A DNA stretch of 64,000 nt from Actinoplanes sandaracinus (lineage in GTDB: Bacteria > Actinomycetota > Actinomycetes > Mycobacteriales > Micromonosporaceae): contig NZ_JASCTH010000005.1 in NCBI RefSeq assembly GCF_030009775.1, positions 248,001 through 312,000 on the forward strand. Reading direction: 5' to 3'. This document shows, piece by piece, positions 41,880 to 52,307 of the stretch. Position numbers and translations under genes: made by a program. Below the pieces are notes generated by a model that saw only the letters and a program-made list of their open reading frames with translations, had not been told where the DNA came from and ran no database searches. Positions within the stretch are counted from its first letter, which is position 1. Each line of letters begins with the position of its first letter.

Positions 41880-43979
41880 TCAGGGCGCGGGTTCGGCCAG
41901 GCCCCGGTAGAGGTCCGCGACCGCCCTCGCCCCGGCCGAGGCCGCCACCTCGGGCATCGCCAGGGGCCGCCCGTCGCCGTCCGCGACCGGCAGCCGCCAG
42001 TTCGGGAACTCGCTGCTGGTGCCGGGCAGGTTCTGCGGGCGCCGGTCGCCGACCAGGTCCGGCAGCCACACCCCGATCAGGCGGGCCGGTGTCGCCGCGA
42101 GGAACCGGTGCAGCGCCAGCGACTCCACACTCATCCCCTCCACCGGTTGCTCCTGTTCCGCCTCCGGCAGGGCGCTGCGGCGCAGTTCGGCGAGCCAGCC
42201 CGCGCGCTCCGCCGCCGCTTCGGCGGCGGCCTCCGCCCGAGGCCGGTTCAGCAGGCCCAGCCGGTCGTGCAGGTCGACGTGCTCGCCGCTGAGCCACGCG
42301 GCGGTGCTGGGCAGGTCGTGGGTGGTGAGGGTGGCGAGGCAGTCGGCCCGCCACTGCGCCGCGGGCAGCGGGCCGCTGCGGTTCTCCGCACCGCCCTGGT
42401 ATTCGAAGCGCAGCACGGAGGTGCCGAGGATGCCCCGGCCGGCGAGTTCGGCACGCACGTGCGGGGGCACGGTGCCGAGGTCCTCCCCGATGACCATGGC
42501 GCCGGCGCGGTGGGCCTCGACGGCGAGCACACCGAGCATGGCCTCGTGGTCGTACCGCACGTAGGCGCCGTCCCGGGCACCCGCCCCGGCGGGCACCCAC
42601 CAGAGCCGGAACAGGCCGAGGATGTGGTCCAGACGCAGCGCTCCACAGTGCCGCAGGGTTCCCCGCACCACCTCGGCGAAGGGCTGGTAGCCCGCCTCCG
42701 CCAGGGTGTCCGGCCGCCACGGCGGCAGTCCCCAGTCCTGCCCGTGCGGATTGAAGTCGTCGGCCGGGCACCCTACCGTGACGCCGCCGGCCAGATGCTC
42801 CTGCAGCGCCCAGGCGTCCGCGCCCTCCGGGTCGACCCCGACGGCCAGATCGTGGATGACGCCGATTCCCATGCCGGCGTCGAGCGCGGTCGCCTGGGCC
42901 GACGCCATCTGGGAGTCGACCAGCCAGGCGAGCCAGCGATGGAAGTCGACCCGTGCGGCGAGCTCCCGCCGGGCGGCGGCGACCGCCGGACCGTGCGGGG
43001 TCCGCAAGCCGGCCGGCCACGAGCGCCAGCGGGTCCCGTGCACCTCGGCCAGCGCGCACCAGGTCGCGTAGTCCTCGAGGCCGCGACCCTCGCGGGCGGT
43101 GAAGGCGGCGAGAGCTTCGGCCGCCGCCGGGGTGCGCGGTGCCCGGTGGAGGGCTTCGAGCGCGGGCCGCTTCACCGACCACACCGCCGCCCGGTCGATC
43201 AGCGCGTCCCGGTGCAGGACCCCGGCGGTCAGCTCGTGTCCCTGGCGTACGGCCTGGTCCATCGCCGCGCGTACCGCCGGGTCCGTGGTGTGGTATTCCG
43301 GGATGTCCGGCAGGCACAGGTGCATCGGGTCGGCGAACCGGCGGCTGCCGGGCCGGTAGGGCGTCGGATCCGCCAGGGCGTCCGGCACGTAGGCGTGCAT
43401 CGGGTTGACCAGGACGAACGACGCTCCGAGCCGCGCCGACCAGGCGGTGAGCCCACCCAGGTCGCCGAGGTCGCCCATCCCCCAGGACCGTTCGGAGAGC
43501 ACCGAATAGATCTGCGCGAGCAGTCCCCAGTGGCGGTGGCCGGGGGTACGCAGCCGGGCGGGGGCCACGATGAGAGGCGCGCTGCCGTGCCGGCCGCCGG
43601 CCCGGGCGTGCAGCGTGTGGTAGCCGACCGGAAGACGGCCCAGGTCGTGGCCCGGGTCCGCCAGGTCACGCCACTCGCCGTCCTCGGTCCGCACCCGGCA
43701 CGTCACGCCGGCCGCCCATCCGGCGTGGGAGGGCGCCTGTCCCTGGCGCACCACCACGCAGGGCGGCAGCAGCCGGTCCCGGGCGTCGTGGCGCGCGGCC
43801 TCCAGCGCGGCGGCGACCGCGGCCGGGGTGCTCGCGTCGACGCCCAGGACGGCGAGGATCCGCCGGAGGGTGGCGGCGGAGACGGTGCGGGGTTCGCCGC
43901 GGTCGGTGGCATAGCCCGGCTGCACGCCGTGGTGTTCGGCCAGTGCGGCCAGCGCGGGGTCGACAGTGGTGGTGGTCAT
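41880..43979 (-). CDS. acbQ: 4-alpha-glucanotransferase AcbQ (amylomaltase, GH77)
   Basis: Disproportionates malto-oligosaccharides, supplying or remodelling the maltose acceptor. 699 residues with an N-terminal accessory domain of about 140 residues followed by the GH77 barrel: nucleophile Asp in CGALRLDHILGLFR, acid Glu in VIGEDLGTVPP, and TTHDLPST. Start at 43979 overlaps the acbJ stop (ATGA); longer readings upstream run antisense-like through acbJ. Confidence 0.9.
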   Translation of the reverse strand: MTTTTVDPALAALAEHHGVQPGYATDRGEPRTVSAATLRRILAVLGVDASTPAAVAAALEAARHDARDRLLPPCVVVRQGQAPSHAGWAAGVTCRVRTEDGEWRDLADPGHDLGRLPVGYHTLHARAGGRHGSAPLIVAPARLRTPGHRHWGLLAQIYSVLSERSWGMGDLGDLGGLTAWSARLGASFVLVNPMHAYVPDALADPTPYRPGSRRFADPMHLCLPDIPEYHTTDPAVRAAMDQAVRQGHELTAGVLHRDALIDRAAVWSVKRPALEALHRAPRTPAAAEALAAFTAREGRGLEDYATWCALAEVHGTRWRSWPAGLRTPHGPAVAAARRELAARVDFHRWLAWLVDSQMASAQATALDAGMGIGVIHDLAVGVDPEGADAWALQEHLAGGVTVGCPADDFNPHGQDWGLPPWRPDTLAEAGYQPFAEVVRGTLRHCGALRLDHILGLFRLWWVPAGAGARDGAYVRYDHEAMLGVLAVEAHRAGAMVIGEDLGTVPPHVRAELAGRGILGTSVLRFEYQGGAENRSGPLPAAQWRADCLATLTTHDLPSTAAWLSGEHVDLHDRLGLLNRPRAEAAAEAAAERAGWLAELRRSALPEAEQEQPVEGMSVESLALHRFLAATPARLIGVWLPDLVGDRRPQNLPGTSSEFPNWRLPVADGDGRPLAMPEVAASAGARAVADLYRGLAEPAP

Positions 43980-44815
43980 CGCACGGGTACCTCTCCGATG
44001 GCGGCCCGGACGGCGGGCAGGCGTTCGAGCACCGCGGCCACGCCGTCGGCGTCGTTGCTGGACGTGATCTCGTCGGCGCGGGCCCGCAGCCGGGGATGGC
44101 CGTTGGCCATCGCGACGCCGTGGCCCGCCCAGTCGAACATCGGCAGGTCGTTGGGCATGTCGCCGAACGCGATGGTCTCCGCGCCGGTGAAGCCGAGTTC
44201 GGCGGCCAGGAAGGTCAGGCCGGTCTGTTTGCTGGTCCCGCCGGGCAGCAGTTCGACGAGCCGCGGCCCGGCGTGCATCACCGCGAGCGCGTCCCCGCAC
44301 ACCTTCTCGGCGAGGGCCGCCAGGGCGTCGTCGTCGTAGTCGGGGTGCCGGATCATCACCTTGAGGACCGGCTCGCGCCACAGGCCCGGCTCGTCGACGA
44401 CCCGCCACTGGCGCTGCTGGTGCGGGGAGCCGAACCCCGCGGTGACGAGGAAGTCGCTGTCCGGGCCGGCGCCGACCGCCGCCAGGGCGAGCGGGCCGGT
44501 CCGCTCGGCGATCCGCCGCACCAGGTCGCGTGCCAGATCCTGGTCCAGAGAACGGGAGAAGAGCAGGCGTTCGGTGGCGAAGTCGTACACCTGGGCGCCC
44601 TGGGCGCACACCGCCGGGCCGGCGTAGCCGAGGCCGGCGAGGAGTCTGCGGGTGTCGGCCACCGGACGGCCGGTCACCGCGAGGTGGCGCATCCCGGCGG
44701 CGCGCACCGCCCGGAGCGCCTCCCGGGTGCGGGGTGACACCGACAGGTCGGATCGCAGCAGGGTGCCGTCGAGATCGGTGGCGACGACCCGGTGTTCACT
44801 GGGGATGGCGCTCAT
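43976..44815 (-). CDS. acbJ: HAD family phosphatase AcbJ (Cof type)
   Basis: Phosphatase of 279 residues with a Cof/YbiV-type cap. HAD motif I VVATDLDGTLLRSD near residue 12, motif II Thr in LAVTGRPV, motif III Lys and motif IV TIAFGDMPNDLPMFDWAG. In the acarbose pathway it likely removes the C-7 phosphate from a late intermediate; the exact step is inferred. One base separates it from acbI. Confidence 0.85.
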   Translation of the reverse strand: MSAIPSEHRVVATDLDGTLLRSDLSVSPRTREALRAVRAAGMRHLAVTGRPVADTRRLLAGLGYAGPAVCAQGAQVYDFATERLLFSRSLDQDLARDLVRRIAERTGPLALAAVGAGPDSDFLVTAGFGSPHQQRQWRVVDEPGLWREPVLKVMIRHPDYDDDALAALAEKVCGDALAVMHAGPRLVELLPGGTSKQTGLTFLAAELGFTGAETIAFGDMPNDLPMFDWAGHGVAMANGHPRLRARADEITSSNDADGVAAVLERLPAVRAAIGEVPVR

Positions 44816-44816
44816 C

Positions 44817-47024
44817 TCACCGGCTCCCGGTGGCCACCGGCGTCGCCGGGGCGGCGTGCCCGACGAGGTCGGCGGGGTGTGCCGTGGCCGGCGGGGCGTC
44901 CCAGGCGAACCGCCCCGAGGCGAGCGTCAGCAGGAAGACCGGCGAGAGTCCGGGGAGGGCGGGCACCACCGTGGAGAAGAAGCCGGCGTCGTCGTTCATG
45001 CGACGGGCCGTCCCGTCCACGACGAGCGCCACCTCCTCGGCGCCGGGAGCCCGGTACTGGATCTCCCAGCCCTCGCGATGCGGCCTGACCCGGCATCGGC
45101 CGCGCAGCAGCGCCGCTTCCAGCTCCTGGTCGCCCAGCAGCTCGGCCGTCTCCACGCAGCGGTCGAAGTCGGCCCTGCGGTACGCCGCCTCGTAGAGGGC
45201 GCGCAGCGCGTCGGCGTCGACCGGCCCGCAGCGGCGCAGGGTGTCGAGGTCGGCGAGGCGTATCGCGGCCCGGCGGATCTGCGGCAGGTGGGAGCGCCAC
45301 TGTTCGGCGTCGAGACGGTCGAACCAGCCGCATCCGACGACGTGTTCCAGATCGAGGGTGAGCGGGTCGCCGGCCAGCAGGCCGGCGAAGCGGTCGAGCC
45401 GCCGCTGGGACACCTCGGCGTAGCGGAAGCTGTGACCGAGGCGGGTCGCGTTGCCCGCCAGCCGGCGGTATCCGTCCGGGTCCTCCCGGTACAGGCACAG
45501 CGCCTCCCGGATGGTCCGCACCAGCGCGTCCGTCAGGCGCTGGTCGTCCGGGGCGAACGACCGTGGGAGACCGTAACCGGTCGCCAGCGGATGGTCGACG
45601 GCGAGCTGGTGCCGGTAGTGCCGGGTCGACTCCTGTGCGGTGCCGATCGGCACCGCGCCACAGGAGCAGAGCTGTCCCTGGGCGATCAGGAACGTGTCGA
45701 GCTCGTACTTGGACGGGAACAGCCCGAAGTCCGCGGCCACCGCCTCGGTGAAGAACTCGTCCTCGTCGGCCATGCTCCAGAACAGCCGGACCTGTCCGGG
45801 ATAGCGGTCGGCCACCTCCTGGAAGGCGGGGTCCCCGACCGGGCTGCCGGCCGCGCCGCCGGCCGCGGTGGCGCACCGGAGCACGAAGTTGACCCGCGGG
45901 TCGGTGGCGAGGATCCGGTCCACCGCCCGGAACAGCTCCACCTGTCCCTTGTGGTGCGGCGAGTAGCGGGCCGCGTGGTAGAAGGTGGGAAGGGCCGGGT
46001 CGAGCCCCAGTCCGGAGAGGAACGCCGTCCGGTCCACGGTGGCGGGGTCGCGCCGCAGCCAGCTCTCGGGCAGCGCGCAGCCGCCGACGAACTGCTTCGC
46101 CGCGTTCTCCCGCACGACACGCGCCACCGCCGTACGCCGGAAGGCCGCCTCGTAGGGGGTGTCGCGGAAGGTCGAGTAGAACTCGCGCTGTCCCCGGGTC
46201 AGGAAGTCCACCGTGTCGCAGTGGTCGGTGATCAGTGCGAACAGGCCGACGTGGTCCGAGGACTTCCGGCCGGCGGAGAGGCGGGCCGTGGGCAGATATC
46301 CGGCCATCGCCGTGTCGAGGGCCACCTCCCTGGTGACGACGGGGTGTGCCGGCCCGGCGGCGGCCGGTTCCTCGACGTACCGGCTCAGGTCCACGTCGGT
46401 GTCGAAGAGTTCGAGCAGCCGTGCCACCTGTGGGCGGTACACCCCCAGGTCGACGGGCATGTTGCTGGCCACCGTGGAGACGACCCGGAAACGGGGGTCG
46501 CCGGCCAGCACCGGAGGCACCAGATAGTGGTAGTAGGGCTCGTAGGCCTGCACCACGGCCGGTTCGTCGCCGGCCGGCCAGGACCGCAGGAAGCGCAGCG
46601 CGTCGACCTGGAAGACGAGTGGCTTGAAATGGGCCAGGTCCTCGCCCTCGCTGGCCCCGGCCGGGTAGATCCGCTCCGGCAGCAGGTCGAGGTACTCATC
46701 GCTGAGCAGGTAGATGTCGACGCCCTCGTGCCGGAGCAGGTGGGCCCGGGTGGTCAGGGGGATGCCGAGTTCGGTTGGCTGCCCGGTCCAGACGTCCGGG
46801 TCCGGGACGAGCGGGACGACGTGCTCATCGTGATGGTCGAGTTCGACGAGGTCGTACCGGCTCGCGAGGTACGGCAGCCGGCCGTGGGCGGGCGTGATGA
46901 TCGACGAGCGGTGTCCCTGGGCGGCGTAGTGGCGCGCCAGCTCCCACACCAGCGGCGCCAGGCCGCCGCGCATCATCCGGACATCGAAGGCGAGCGCCTC
47001 GAACGCGAGACTCACGACGTGCAC
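44817..47024 (-). CDS. acbI: glycosyltransferase AcbI (glycogen-synthase-like)
   Basis: A 735-residue GT-B glycosyltransferase related to glycogen synthase, paralogous to acbS. Conserved stretches: SIITPAHGRLPYLAS, VQAYEPYYHYLVPPVLAG, ASNMPVDLGVYRPQV, ARYSPHHKGQVELFRAVD and [19 protein letters not shown]; a C-terminal beta domain (about 660-735) is shared with acbS. Proposed to transfer the acarviosyl unit to maltose. GTG at 47024 is chosen because [14 protein letters not shown] aligns with the start of AcbS; a GTG at 47015 would give a 4-base overlap. Confidence 0.82.
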   Translation of the reverse strand: MHVVSLAFEALAFDVRMMRGGLAPLVWELARHYAAQGHRSSIITPAHGRLPYLASRYDLVELDHHDEHVVPLVPDPDVWTGQPTELGIPLTTRAHLLRHEGVDIYLLSDEYLDLLPERIYPAGASEGEDLAHFKPLVFQVDALRFLRSWPAGDEPAVVQAYEPYYHYLVPPVLAGDPRFRVVSTVASNMPVDLGVYRPQVARLLELFDTDVDLSRYVEEPAAAGPAHPVVTREVALDTAMAGYLPTARLSAGRKSSDHVGLFALITDHCDTVDFLTRGQREFYSTFRDTPYEAAFRRTAVARVVRENAAKQFVGGCALPESWLRRDPATVDRTAFLSGLGLDPALPTFYHAARYSPHHKGQVELFRAVDRILATDPRVNFVLRCATAAGGAAGSPVGDPAFQEVADRYPGQVRLFWSMADEDEFFTEAVAADFGLFPSKYELDTFLIAQGQLCSCGAVPIGTAQESTRHYRHQLAVDHPLATGYGLPRSFAPDDQRLTDALVRTIREALCLYREDPDGYRRLAGNATRLGHSFRYAEVSQRRLDRFAGLLAGDPLTLDLEHVVGCGWFDRLDAEQWRSHLPQIRRAAIRLADLDTLRRCGPVDADALRALYEAAYRRADFDRCVETAELLGDQELEAALLRGRCRVRPHREGWEIQYRAPGAEEVALVVDGTARRMNDDAGFFSTVVPALPGLSPVFLLTLASGRFAWDAPPATAHPADLVGHAAPATPVATGSR

Positions 47025-47605
47025 GGCACAGTCCCTTCCGGCGCGGTCTGCCGCACGCCGCTGTCGTACATCTGGAGCAGGGCGAACGCCGCCAGGGTCG
47101 CGGCGTCGGTGATCGCGCCGGAGCACACCAGAGCGGCCCAGCCGGCGGCGTCCACGGCGCGCTGGCGCATGTCGGACTCGGAGCGCTCGCGCCGGGGCCG
47201 GCCCGCGGTGAGGTCCTCGGCCAGGAAGACGTGGCAGCCCTGGCTGGCGTACCCGTACGCGACGTGGATGCGGCCCAGCGCGACCATGCGACCGGCCCGC
47301 AGACCGGTCTCCTCGGCGAGCTCCGCGACCGCGAGCTGCTCGGCGGTGCCGTCGGCCGGGCCGGCGTCACCGGGCCACGAGCCCTGCGGGAACTCCCAGA
47401 AGCGTTCGCTCACCGGATAGCGGTACTGCTCGACCAGGTGCAGGAGGCCACCATCACGCGGGATGATCAGCGCGTAGTCGGGCTTCGACACGACCCCGTA
47501 GCTTCCGGGTGAGCCGTCGGCGTGCAGGATGTCGTCCTCCCGCACGCTCATCCAGGCGTTGCGGTACACCTCGCGCGATCGCAGGGTGCGGATCGGGTCG
47601 GTCAT
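47012..47605 (-). CDS. acbP: NUDIX hydrolase AcbP
   Basis: A 197-residue protein of the ADP-sugar-pyrophosphatase-like NUDIX group: [20 protein letters not shown] and the box region [20 protein letters not shown]. The Arg of the consensus RExxEExG is Ala (AELAEETG), though the metal-binding glutamates remain. Likely hydrolyses a nucleotide-cyclitol or nucleotide-sugar by-product. Overlaps acbR by ATGA. Confidence 0.82.
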   Translation of the reverse strand: MTDPIRTLRSREVYRNAWMSVREDDILHADGSPGSYGVVSKPDYALIIPRDGGLLHLVEQYRYPVSERFWEFPQGSWPGDAGPADGTAEQLAVAELAEETGLRAGRMVALGRIHVAYGYASQGCHVFLAEDLTAGRPRRERSESDMRQRAVDAAGWAALVCSGAITDAATLAAFALLQMYDSGVRQTAPEGTVPCTS

Positions 47606-48702
47606 GCCCGGCCTCCGGCGCACGTCTCGGTGATCTGCTGGACGGTTCCGTCCTCCAGCACGACGGCCCCGTCGATCCGCGCGCCGGCCGGCACCACGGC
47701 GCCGGGCAGCACGACGCTGTCGGTCACCGTCGCTCCCGGGCCGACCCGCGCCGCGGGGAAGACGACGCTGCGTACGATCTCGCCCTCGTTGACCAGGCCG
47801 GCGGGCACCACGCTGCGGCGGATCCCGTGCGCCGCGGCGACGAACGCGCGCGGCGTCCGGGGCGCCACGGTCCACGGCATGGCCGCGACGGTGAGCGACG
47901 GCGGCGTGCCCACCAGGGCCAGGTGCGCCTCGTGATAGCGGTCCACGGTGCCGATGTCCGCCCAGTAGCCGGGCACCTCGTACCCGCGGATGTGTTCGCC
48001 GGCGGCGAGCATGGCCGGGATGACGTCGCGGCTGATGTCGTGTTGCCAGGCCGTGCCGTCGAGCAGTTCCAGGTACCGGTGGAGCACCGCGGCGTCGAAC
48101 ACGCAGAAGGCGGCGAACACCAGATCGCTGCTCGGGTCGGCGGGCTTCTCCACGAACGACGTGAGCCGGTCCCGGCCGTCGAACTCGACCATGCCGAACA
48201 GGTGCACGTAGCGGCGGTCGATCCGCTGGTAGGACACGGTCAGCGCGGCGCCGGTGGCCCGGTGTTCGGCGATCATCGGGCCGTAGTCGAAGCGGTAGAC
48301 GTGGTCCGCGTGCTGCACGAGGACCTCGGTGACGCCGGGCTCGAAGAGGTACCGGGCCTTGCGGATCAGCGCGTCCGCGGTGCCCCGCTCCGGTGGGCCG
48401 GACGGCGGCTCGTACCCCTCCGGCACGCCGTCGGCGTAGGAGCGGTCGTACGGGCCGAAGTGCACCCGGAAGCCCGGCTGCCACCAGGTGCGCCGCAGGT
48501 CGTCCATCAGCTGTCGTTCCTGGTGCTGGGACAGCAGCAGAACCTGGCCCAGTCCGGAGTCGCGGGCGTTCGCCAGGCTGAAGTCGATCAGCCGGCAGGT
48601 TCCGCCGAACGGCACCAGCGGTTTCAGCCGGCCGGTGCCGAGCGGGCCCATCCGCCGTCCTTCGCCACCGGCGAGCAGCACCGCCCGTACACCCGTGGTC
48701 AC
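47602..48702 (-). CDS. acbR: nucleotidyltransferase AcbR (GlgC-like)
   Basis: Activates a cyclitol 1-phosphate as its nucleotide derivative. 366 residues: NTP-binding [40 protein letters not shown], an [10 protein letters not shown] catalytic segment, EKPADPSS, and a C-terminal left-handed beta-helix of hexapeptides ([20 protein letters not shown]). It resembles ADP-glucose pyrophosphorylase but sits in the cyclitol operon. GTG at 48702 overlaps the acbS stop. Confidence 0.87.
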   Translation of the reverse strand: MTTGVRAVLLAGGEGRRMGPLGTGRLKPLVPFGGTCRLIDFSLANARDSGLGQVLLLSQHQERQLMDDLRRTWWQPGFRVHFGPYDRSYADGVPEGYEPPSGPPERGTADALIRKARYLFEPGVTEVLVQHADHVYRFDYGPMIAEHRATGAALTVSYQRIDRRYVHLFGMVEFDGRDRLTSFVEKPADPSSDLVFAAFCVFDAAVLHRYLELLDGTAWQHDISRDVIPAMLAAGEHIRGYEVPGYWADIGTVDRYHEAHLALVGTPPSLTVAAMPWTVAPRTPRAFVAAAHGIRRSVVPAGLVNEGEIVRSVVFPAARVGPGATVTDSVVLPGAVVPAGARIDGAVVLEDGTVQQITETCAGGRA

Positions 48703-50828
48703 GCGCCCACCTCGTCCCAGACGGTCCGGCCGTCGCCGAGGGTCAGCAGCAGATCCGCGCGGTGGCCGCCGTCCGGCAGCCGTCCGGTGAAGACGCCGCC
48801 GGTGGCCGTCAGGGCGGTCACGGTGACCTTTCCCCGGGCCGGCGCGGTCAGGTCGGGCACGACCAGTTCGACGCGTTCGGCGTGCGGCGGCCGGTAGGTG
48901 ATCCGGCCGCCCGGATCGACGGTTCCCCGGCCGGCGAGCCGCTCGCGCCAGGCGCCGGCCCACTCCGGGCGCTTGTCCGTGGCGATCTGCGCGATCCGGT
49001 CGCAGGCCGCGAAGTCGGCCCGGGCCCAGGCGCGCTCGAACAGGTCGGGCAGTTCGTCGGCGCCGTCCGGGCGGCAGCGCAGGAACGCGTCGGCGTCGCC
49101 CCGCAGGCGGGCCGCGTCGGCGATCTCGTCGCGGTGCGCGGTCCACGCCGGCTCGGGCAGCGCCTCGAACCAGCCGTAGCGCACCAGGTCGCGTACCGGC
49201 AGCTGGGGGGTCTCGCCCCGCCAGATCCCGGCGAACGCGGCGGCATGCGCTTCGGCCGCCCGCTTCCAGGTGAACTGCCGGGCCCGGGTGACAGCGTTGC
49301 GGGACAGGCGCCGGTACTCGTCCGGGGCGTCGTGCCACAGCGCGACCGCGCGGCCGATCTGTTCGGTCAGGCCCTGCACGAGCAGCGGGTCGTCCTCGGC
49401 GAAACAGCGGTTGACCGCGAACCCGGTGGCCGTTTCGGCGTCCGGGCCGGTCACCGGGTCGGCCACGTGACCGAAGTGCGCCATGCCGAGCTGGGCGGTG
49501 GCGATGGGCACGGCTCCGGCGGCCATCGCCTCCCCCTGGGCGATGAGGAAGGTGTCCATCTCGAACTTGGACGGGAAGAGGCAGAAGTCGGCGCTCTGGG
49601 CGTATTCCTGCAGCTGCCGGTCCGGCACGCGATGCCATTGGAGGTGCACCCGGTCCGGGTGGCGGGCCACCACCTCGTGGAAGAGCGGGTCGGCGATGCC
49701 GGCGTCGCTGAGGCAGCGCAGGAGGAAGTTCGCCTTCACCCCGCCGCTCAGCGCCCGGTCGACGGCGCGGATCAGCTCGACCTGGCCCTTGTGGTTGACC
49801 GCGTACCGGGCGTTGTGGAAGAAGGTGGGCAGGGCGGGGTCGAGCCCCAGGCCGGTCAGGACCTTCTCCCGGTCGACGGCGGGCAGGTCGCCGGTCACCC
49901 AGTCGTCGCCGACGGCGCAGCCGCCGACGAAGTTCTTGTGCGCGTTGCGCCGGACCGTGCCGGCCACCGGCAGGGTGGCGAAGAGCTGCGCGAACGGCGT
50001 GTCCGCGAAGTCGGTGTAGTAGTCGCGGTGCCCCGGCGACAGGAAGTCGATCAGGTCGGCGTGCTCGGCGACCAGGTCGTAGACCCGCACGTGGTCGCGC
50101 GGGTACTCGTAGTGCAGGTGGGTGAGCTGCTGGTACTGGCTCATCGCGACCGTGTGCGGGGACCGCGCCGCGTCCGGGTCCGGCGGCGGCAGGGTTCCCG
50201 GCGCGCCGAGGAAGTCCAGCAGGCGGTCCACCTCGGGGCGGTACACCGACTTGTTGATCGGCATGTTGCTCTGCACCGTGCTGACCACGTGTTTGCCGGG
50301 GTCGGCGGCGAAGGCGGCCGGCATCAGGTAGTGGTAGAACGGCTCGTGGGCGTGCACGACCGCGCGCTCGTCGCCGAACCGCGACCGGATGAACCGGGTG
50401 GCGGCCACCTGGTAGGCCAGCGGTTTGAAGAAGACGAGGTCGTTGCCCTTGCTCTCGTACGGCGGGTAGAACCGGTCGGGCAGCCGGTCGAGCATCTCGT
50501 CGGAGAGGAAGTACAGGTCGACGCCGGCCAGCCGCACCCGGTGCGCGGTGGTGCGCAGGGCGATGCCGACCTCGGCGGGGAACCGCTCGCCCCACACCCG
50601 GGGGTCGAGCACCAGGGGCAGCTCGTACTCGTCGGCGCCGGGCAGGTCCTCCACCTCGTGCAGCTTGCGCAGATCGTCCAGCCGGCCGTGTGCCGGGGTG
50701 ACGATGGAGACCCGGTGGCCGAGTTCGGCGAGACCGCGGGACAGCTGCCAGAGGTAGACCGAGGTGCCTCCCTGGATGAACCGGTGGTCGAATCCGCCGC
50801 ACTCGAAGTACGTCTCGATGATGTGCAT
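48699..50828 (-). CDS. acbS: pseudoglycosyltransferase AcbS (glycogen-synthase-like)
   Basis: A 709-residue GT-B enzyme, paralogue of acbI. Key stretches: [86 protein letters not shown] and [20 protein letters not shown]; a C-terminal beta domain follows residue 630. In acarbose biosynthesis it is thought to join the activated valienol unit to the amino sugar through a nitrogen bridge. Which paralogue is S and which is I rests on gene order. Confidence 0.8.
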   Translation of the reverse strand: MHIIETYFECGGFDHRFIQGGTSVYLWQLSRGLAELGHRVSIVTPAHGRLDDLRKLHEVEDLPGADEYELPLVLDPRVWGERFPAEVGIALRTTAHRVRLAGVDLYFLSDEMLDRLPDRFYPPYESKGNDLVFFKPLAYQVAATRFIRSRFGDERAVVHAHEPFYHYLMPAAFAADPGKHVVSTVQSNMPINKSVYRPEVDRLLDFLGAPGTLPPPDPDAARSPHTVAMSQYQQLTHLHYEYPRDHVRVYDLVAEHADLIDFLSPGHRDYYTDFADTPFAQLFATLPVAGTVRRNAHKNFVGGCAVGDDWVTGDLPAVDREKVLTGLGLDPALPTFFHNARYAVNHKGQVELIRAVDRALSGGVKANFLLRCLSDAGIADPLFHEVVARHPDRVHLQWHRVPDRQLQEYAQSADFCLFPSKFEMDTFLIAQGEAMAAGAVPIATAQLGMAHFGHVADPVTGPDAETATGFAVNRCFAEDDPLLVQGLTEQIGRAVALWHDAPDEYRRLSRNAVTRARQFTWKRAAEAHAAAFAGIWRGETPQLPVRDLVRYGWFEALPEPAWTAHRDEIADAARLRGDADAFLRCRPDGADELPDLFERAWARADFAACDRIAQIATDKRPEWAGAWRERLAGRGTVDPGGRITYRPPHAERVELVVPDLTAPARGKVTVTALTATGGVFTGRLPDGGHRADLLLTLGDGRTVWDEVGA

Positions 50829-50831
50829 GTG

Positions 50832-52307
50832 TCAGTTCTCCCCGGCGCCCGCTGGTCGGTAGTTCTGCAGGACGTGTCGTAGGTTGATCGCCGCGTGGTA
50901 GTGCTGGTCGTGCGCGTACGCGTAGTCGAGTTCGTGGAGCAGGCGCCGCAGCCGGAAGATCCGCCAGGCCGGGTGCTCCTGCCAGTTCTCCGGCGGGCCG
51001 GCGTATCCGGTCAGCAGGAGTCGCCGAACCTGCCCCGCCCACCGGGACGCCGCGTCGTGCATCCGGCGCAGGGCGGTGATGCGTGACGGTGTCCAGCCCG
51101 GTGTGTCGGGCGGGTGCCCGGCGCTGATCAGCAGCACGGTCCGGCAGGTGTCGTCCTGGTCGGTGCCGAGTCGCATGGCCGCCTGGTGCACGAACTCGTC
51201 GGCGGTGAAGATGTCGAGGCCGCGCAGCAGCGCGACGATGTCCTGCCACGGGGACTGGGCGGACCCCACCGGGTCGGCCGGGTCCGCGGCGGGCGTGGAC
51301 AGGTCGATGACGCACAGCTGCCAGCCGCCTTCCGACTCCTGGCGCAGAATGTGCGACAGATGCAGGTCACCGTGGGCGGGACCGGCCGGCCACGGCACAC
51401 CGGCCGAGGCGGTGGCCTGGTCCAGCTCGCCGGTCAGGGCGACGACGACCGCGTCCCGCACCGCGCGGGGGTAGCGCTCGTCGGCGCTGATCCGGGCGCT
51501 GAGGGCGGCCACCCGGGCGCCGGTCTGCCGGAGGTACTCGCGGACCGGGATCATCGGGGTGGGGCCCAGCCGGTCCGCCAGCTCGGTGTGGAAGTCGCGC
51601 AGGAAGCGGCCGACGGCCGGCAGTTCGCCGGTGAGGCCCCGCTGGGCGGCCGCGACGGCCTCGGCCGGCTCGGCGCCGCCGTGCAGGATCGGCCACATCG
51701 ACCGGATGCTGTGCCGCAGCGGGAGGTCGAGGCTGTCGCCTTCGGCGTAGGCGTACAGCAGGCCGAGCGGATGGCGGCGCCCGGTCGCCCGCTCCACGTA
51801 GTGGTAGTCGCCGACCCATCGCTGGGTACGGCCGCCGCGGTGCATCAGGCGCAGCAGGTGCGCCTCGCGGGTGTCGGCGTCGATCCGCCGGTACGCCTTG
51901 TGGATGTGCAGTGCCCCGTCGAGGTCGGCCAGCGACAGGGCGTTGGTGGACCATCCCGGGTCGAACGGGCGGGTGTCACGGAACGGTGCGGGGTCGCCGT
52001 CGAACTGGATCACGTTGCCGGCGGCGGTCGGCAGGGCCAGCCTGTCCCGCATCGCTTCCACCACGGCGCGGTCGTGGGCGGCGTGGCCGACCGCTTCGCG
52101 GGCCGGTTCGGCGCGCAGGACGGGAACGAAGTACCGGGTTCCGGGCGACTCCCGCGAGGCGACGACGAGCAGCCGCGACGGCCCCAGGGTCGCCTCGTCG
52201 AGGATCTGGACGTGGGCGGATCCGCGCAGGTCCTCGCCCGGCCAGTCGGCGGCCCGCAGCAGGCTGGTGAGGCCGAGGTCGGCGGTGGGCAGTTGCCGGA
52301 CGGTCAT
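50832..52307 (-). CDS. acbU: cyclitol kinase AcbU (maltokinase/APH-like)
   Basis: A 491-residue kinase with an aminoglycoside-phosphotransferase-like fold resembling maltokinase: catalytic loop [13 protein letters not shown] and the following metal Asp in CVIDLST; the N-terminal lobe contains [13 protein letters not shown]. Proposed to phosphorylate C-1 of valienol 7-phosphate before AcbR. Start at 52307 overlaps acbV by ATGA; three bases separate it from acbS. Confidence 0.82.
   Translation of the reverse strand: MTVRQLPTADLGLTSLLRAADWPGEDLRGSAHVQILDEATLGPSRLLVVASRESPGTRYFVPVLRAEPAREAVGHAAHDRAVVEAMRDRLALPTAAGNVIQFDGDPAPFRDTRPFDPGWSTNALSLADLDGALHIHKAYRRIDADTREAHLLRLMHRGGRTQRWVGDYHYVERATGRRHPLGLLYAYAEGDSLDLPLRHSIRSMWPILHGGAEPAEAVAAAQRGLTGELPAVGRFLRDFHTELADRLGPTPMIPVREYLRQTGARVAALSARISADERYPRAVRDAVVVALTGELDQATASAGVPWPAGPAHGDLHLSHILRQESEGGWQLCVIDLSTPAADPADPVGSAQSPWQDIVALLRGLDIFTADEFVHQAAMRLGTDQDDTCRTVLLISAGHPPDTPGWTPSRITALRRMHDAASRWAGQVRRLLLTGYAGPPENWQEHPAWRIFRLRRLLHELDYAYAHDQHYHAAINLRHVLQNYRPAGAGEN

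Noticed and set aside
47602..51315. 1237-codon minus-strand frame
   Set aside because: Only its last 366 codons (acbR) are meaningful; the rest is an out-of-frame reading of acbS and acbU.
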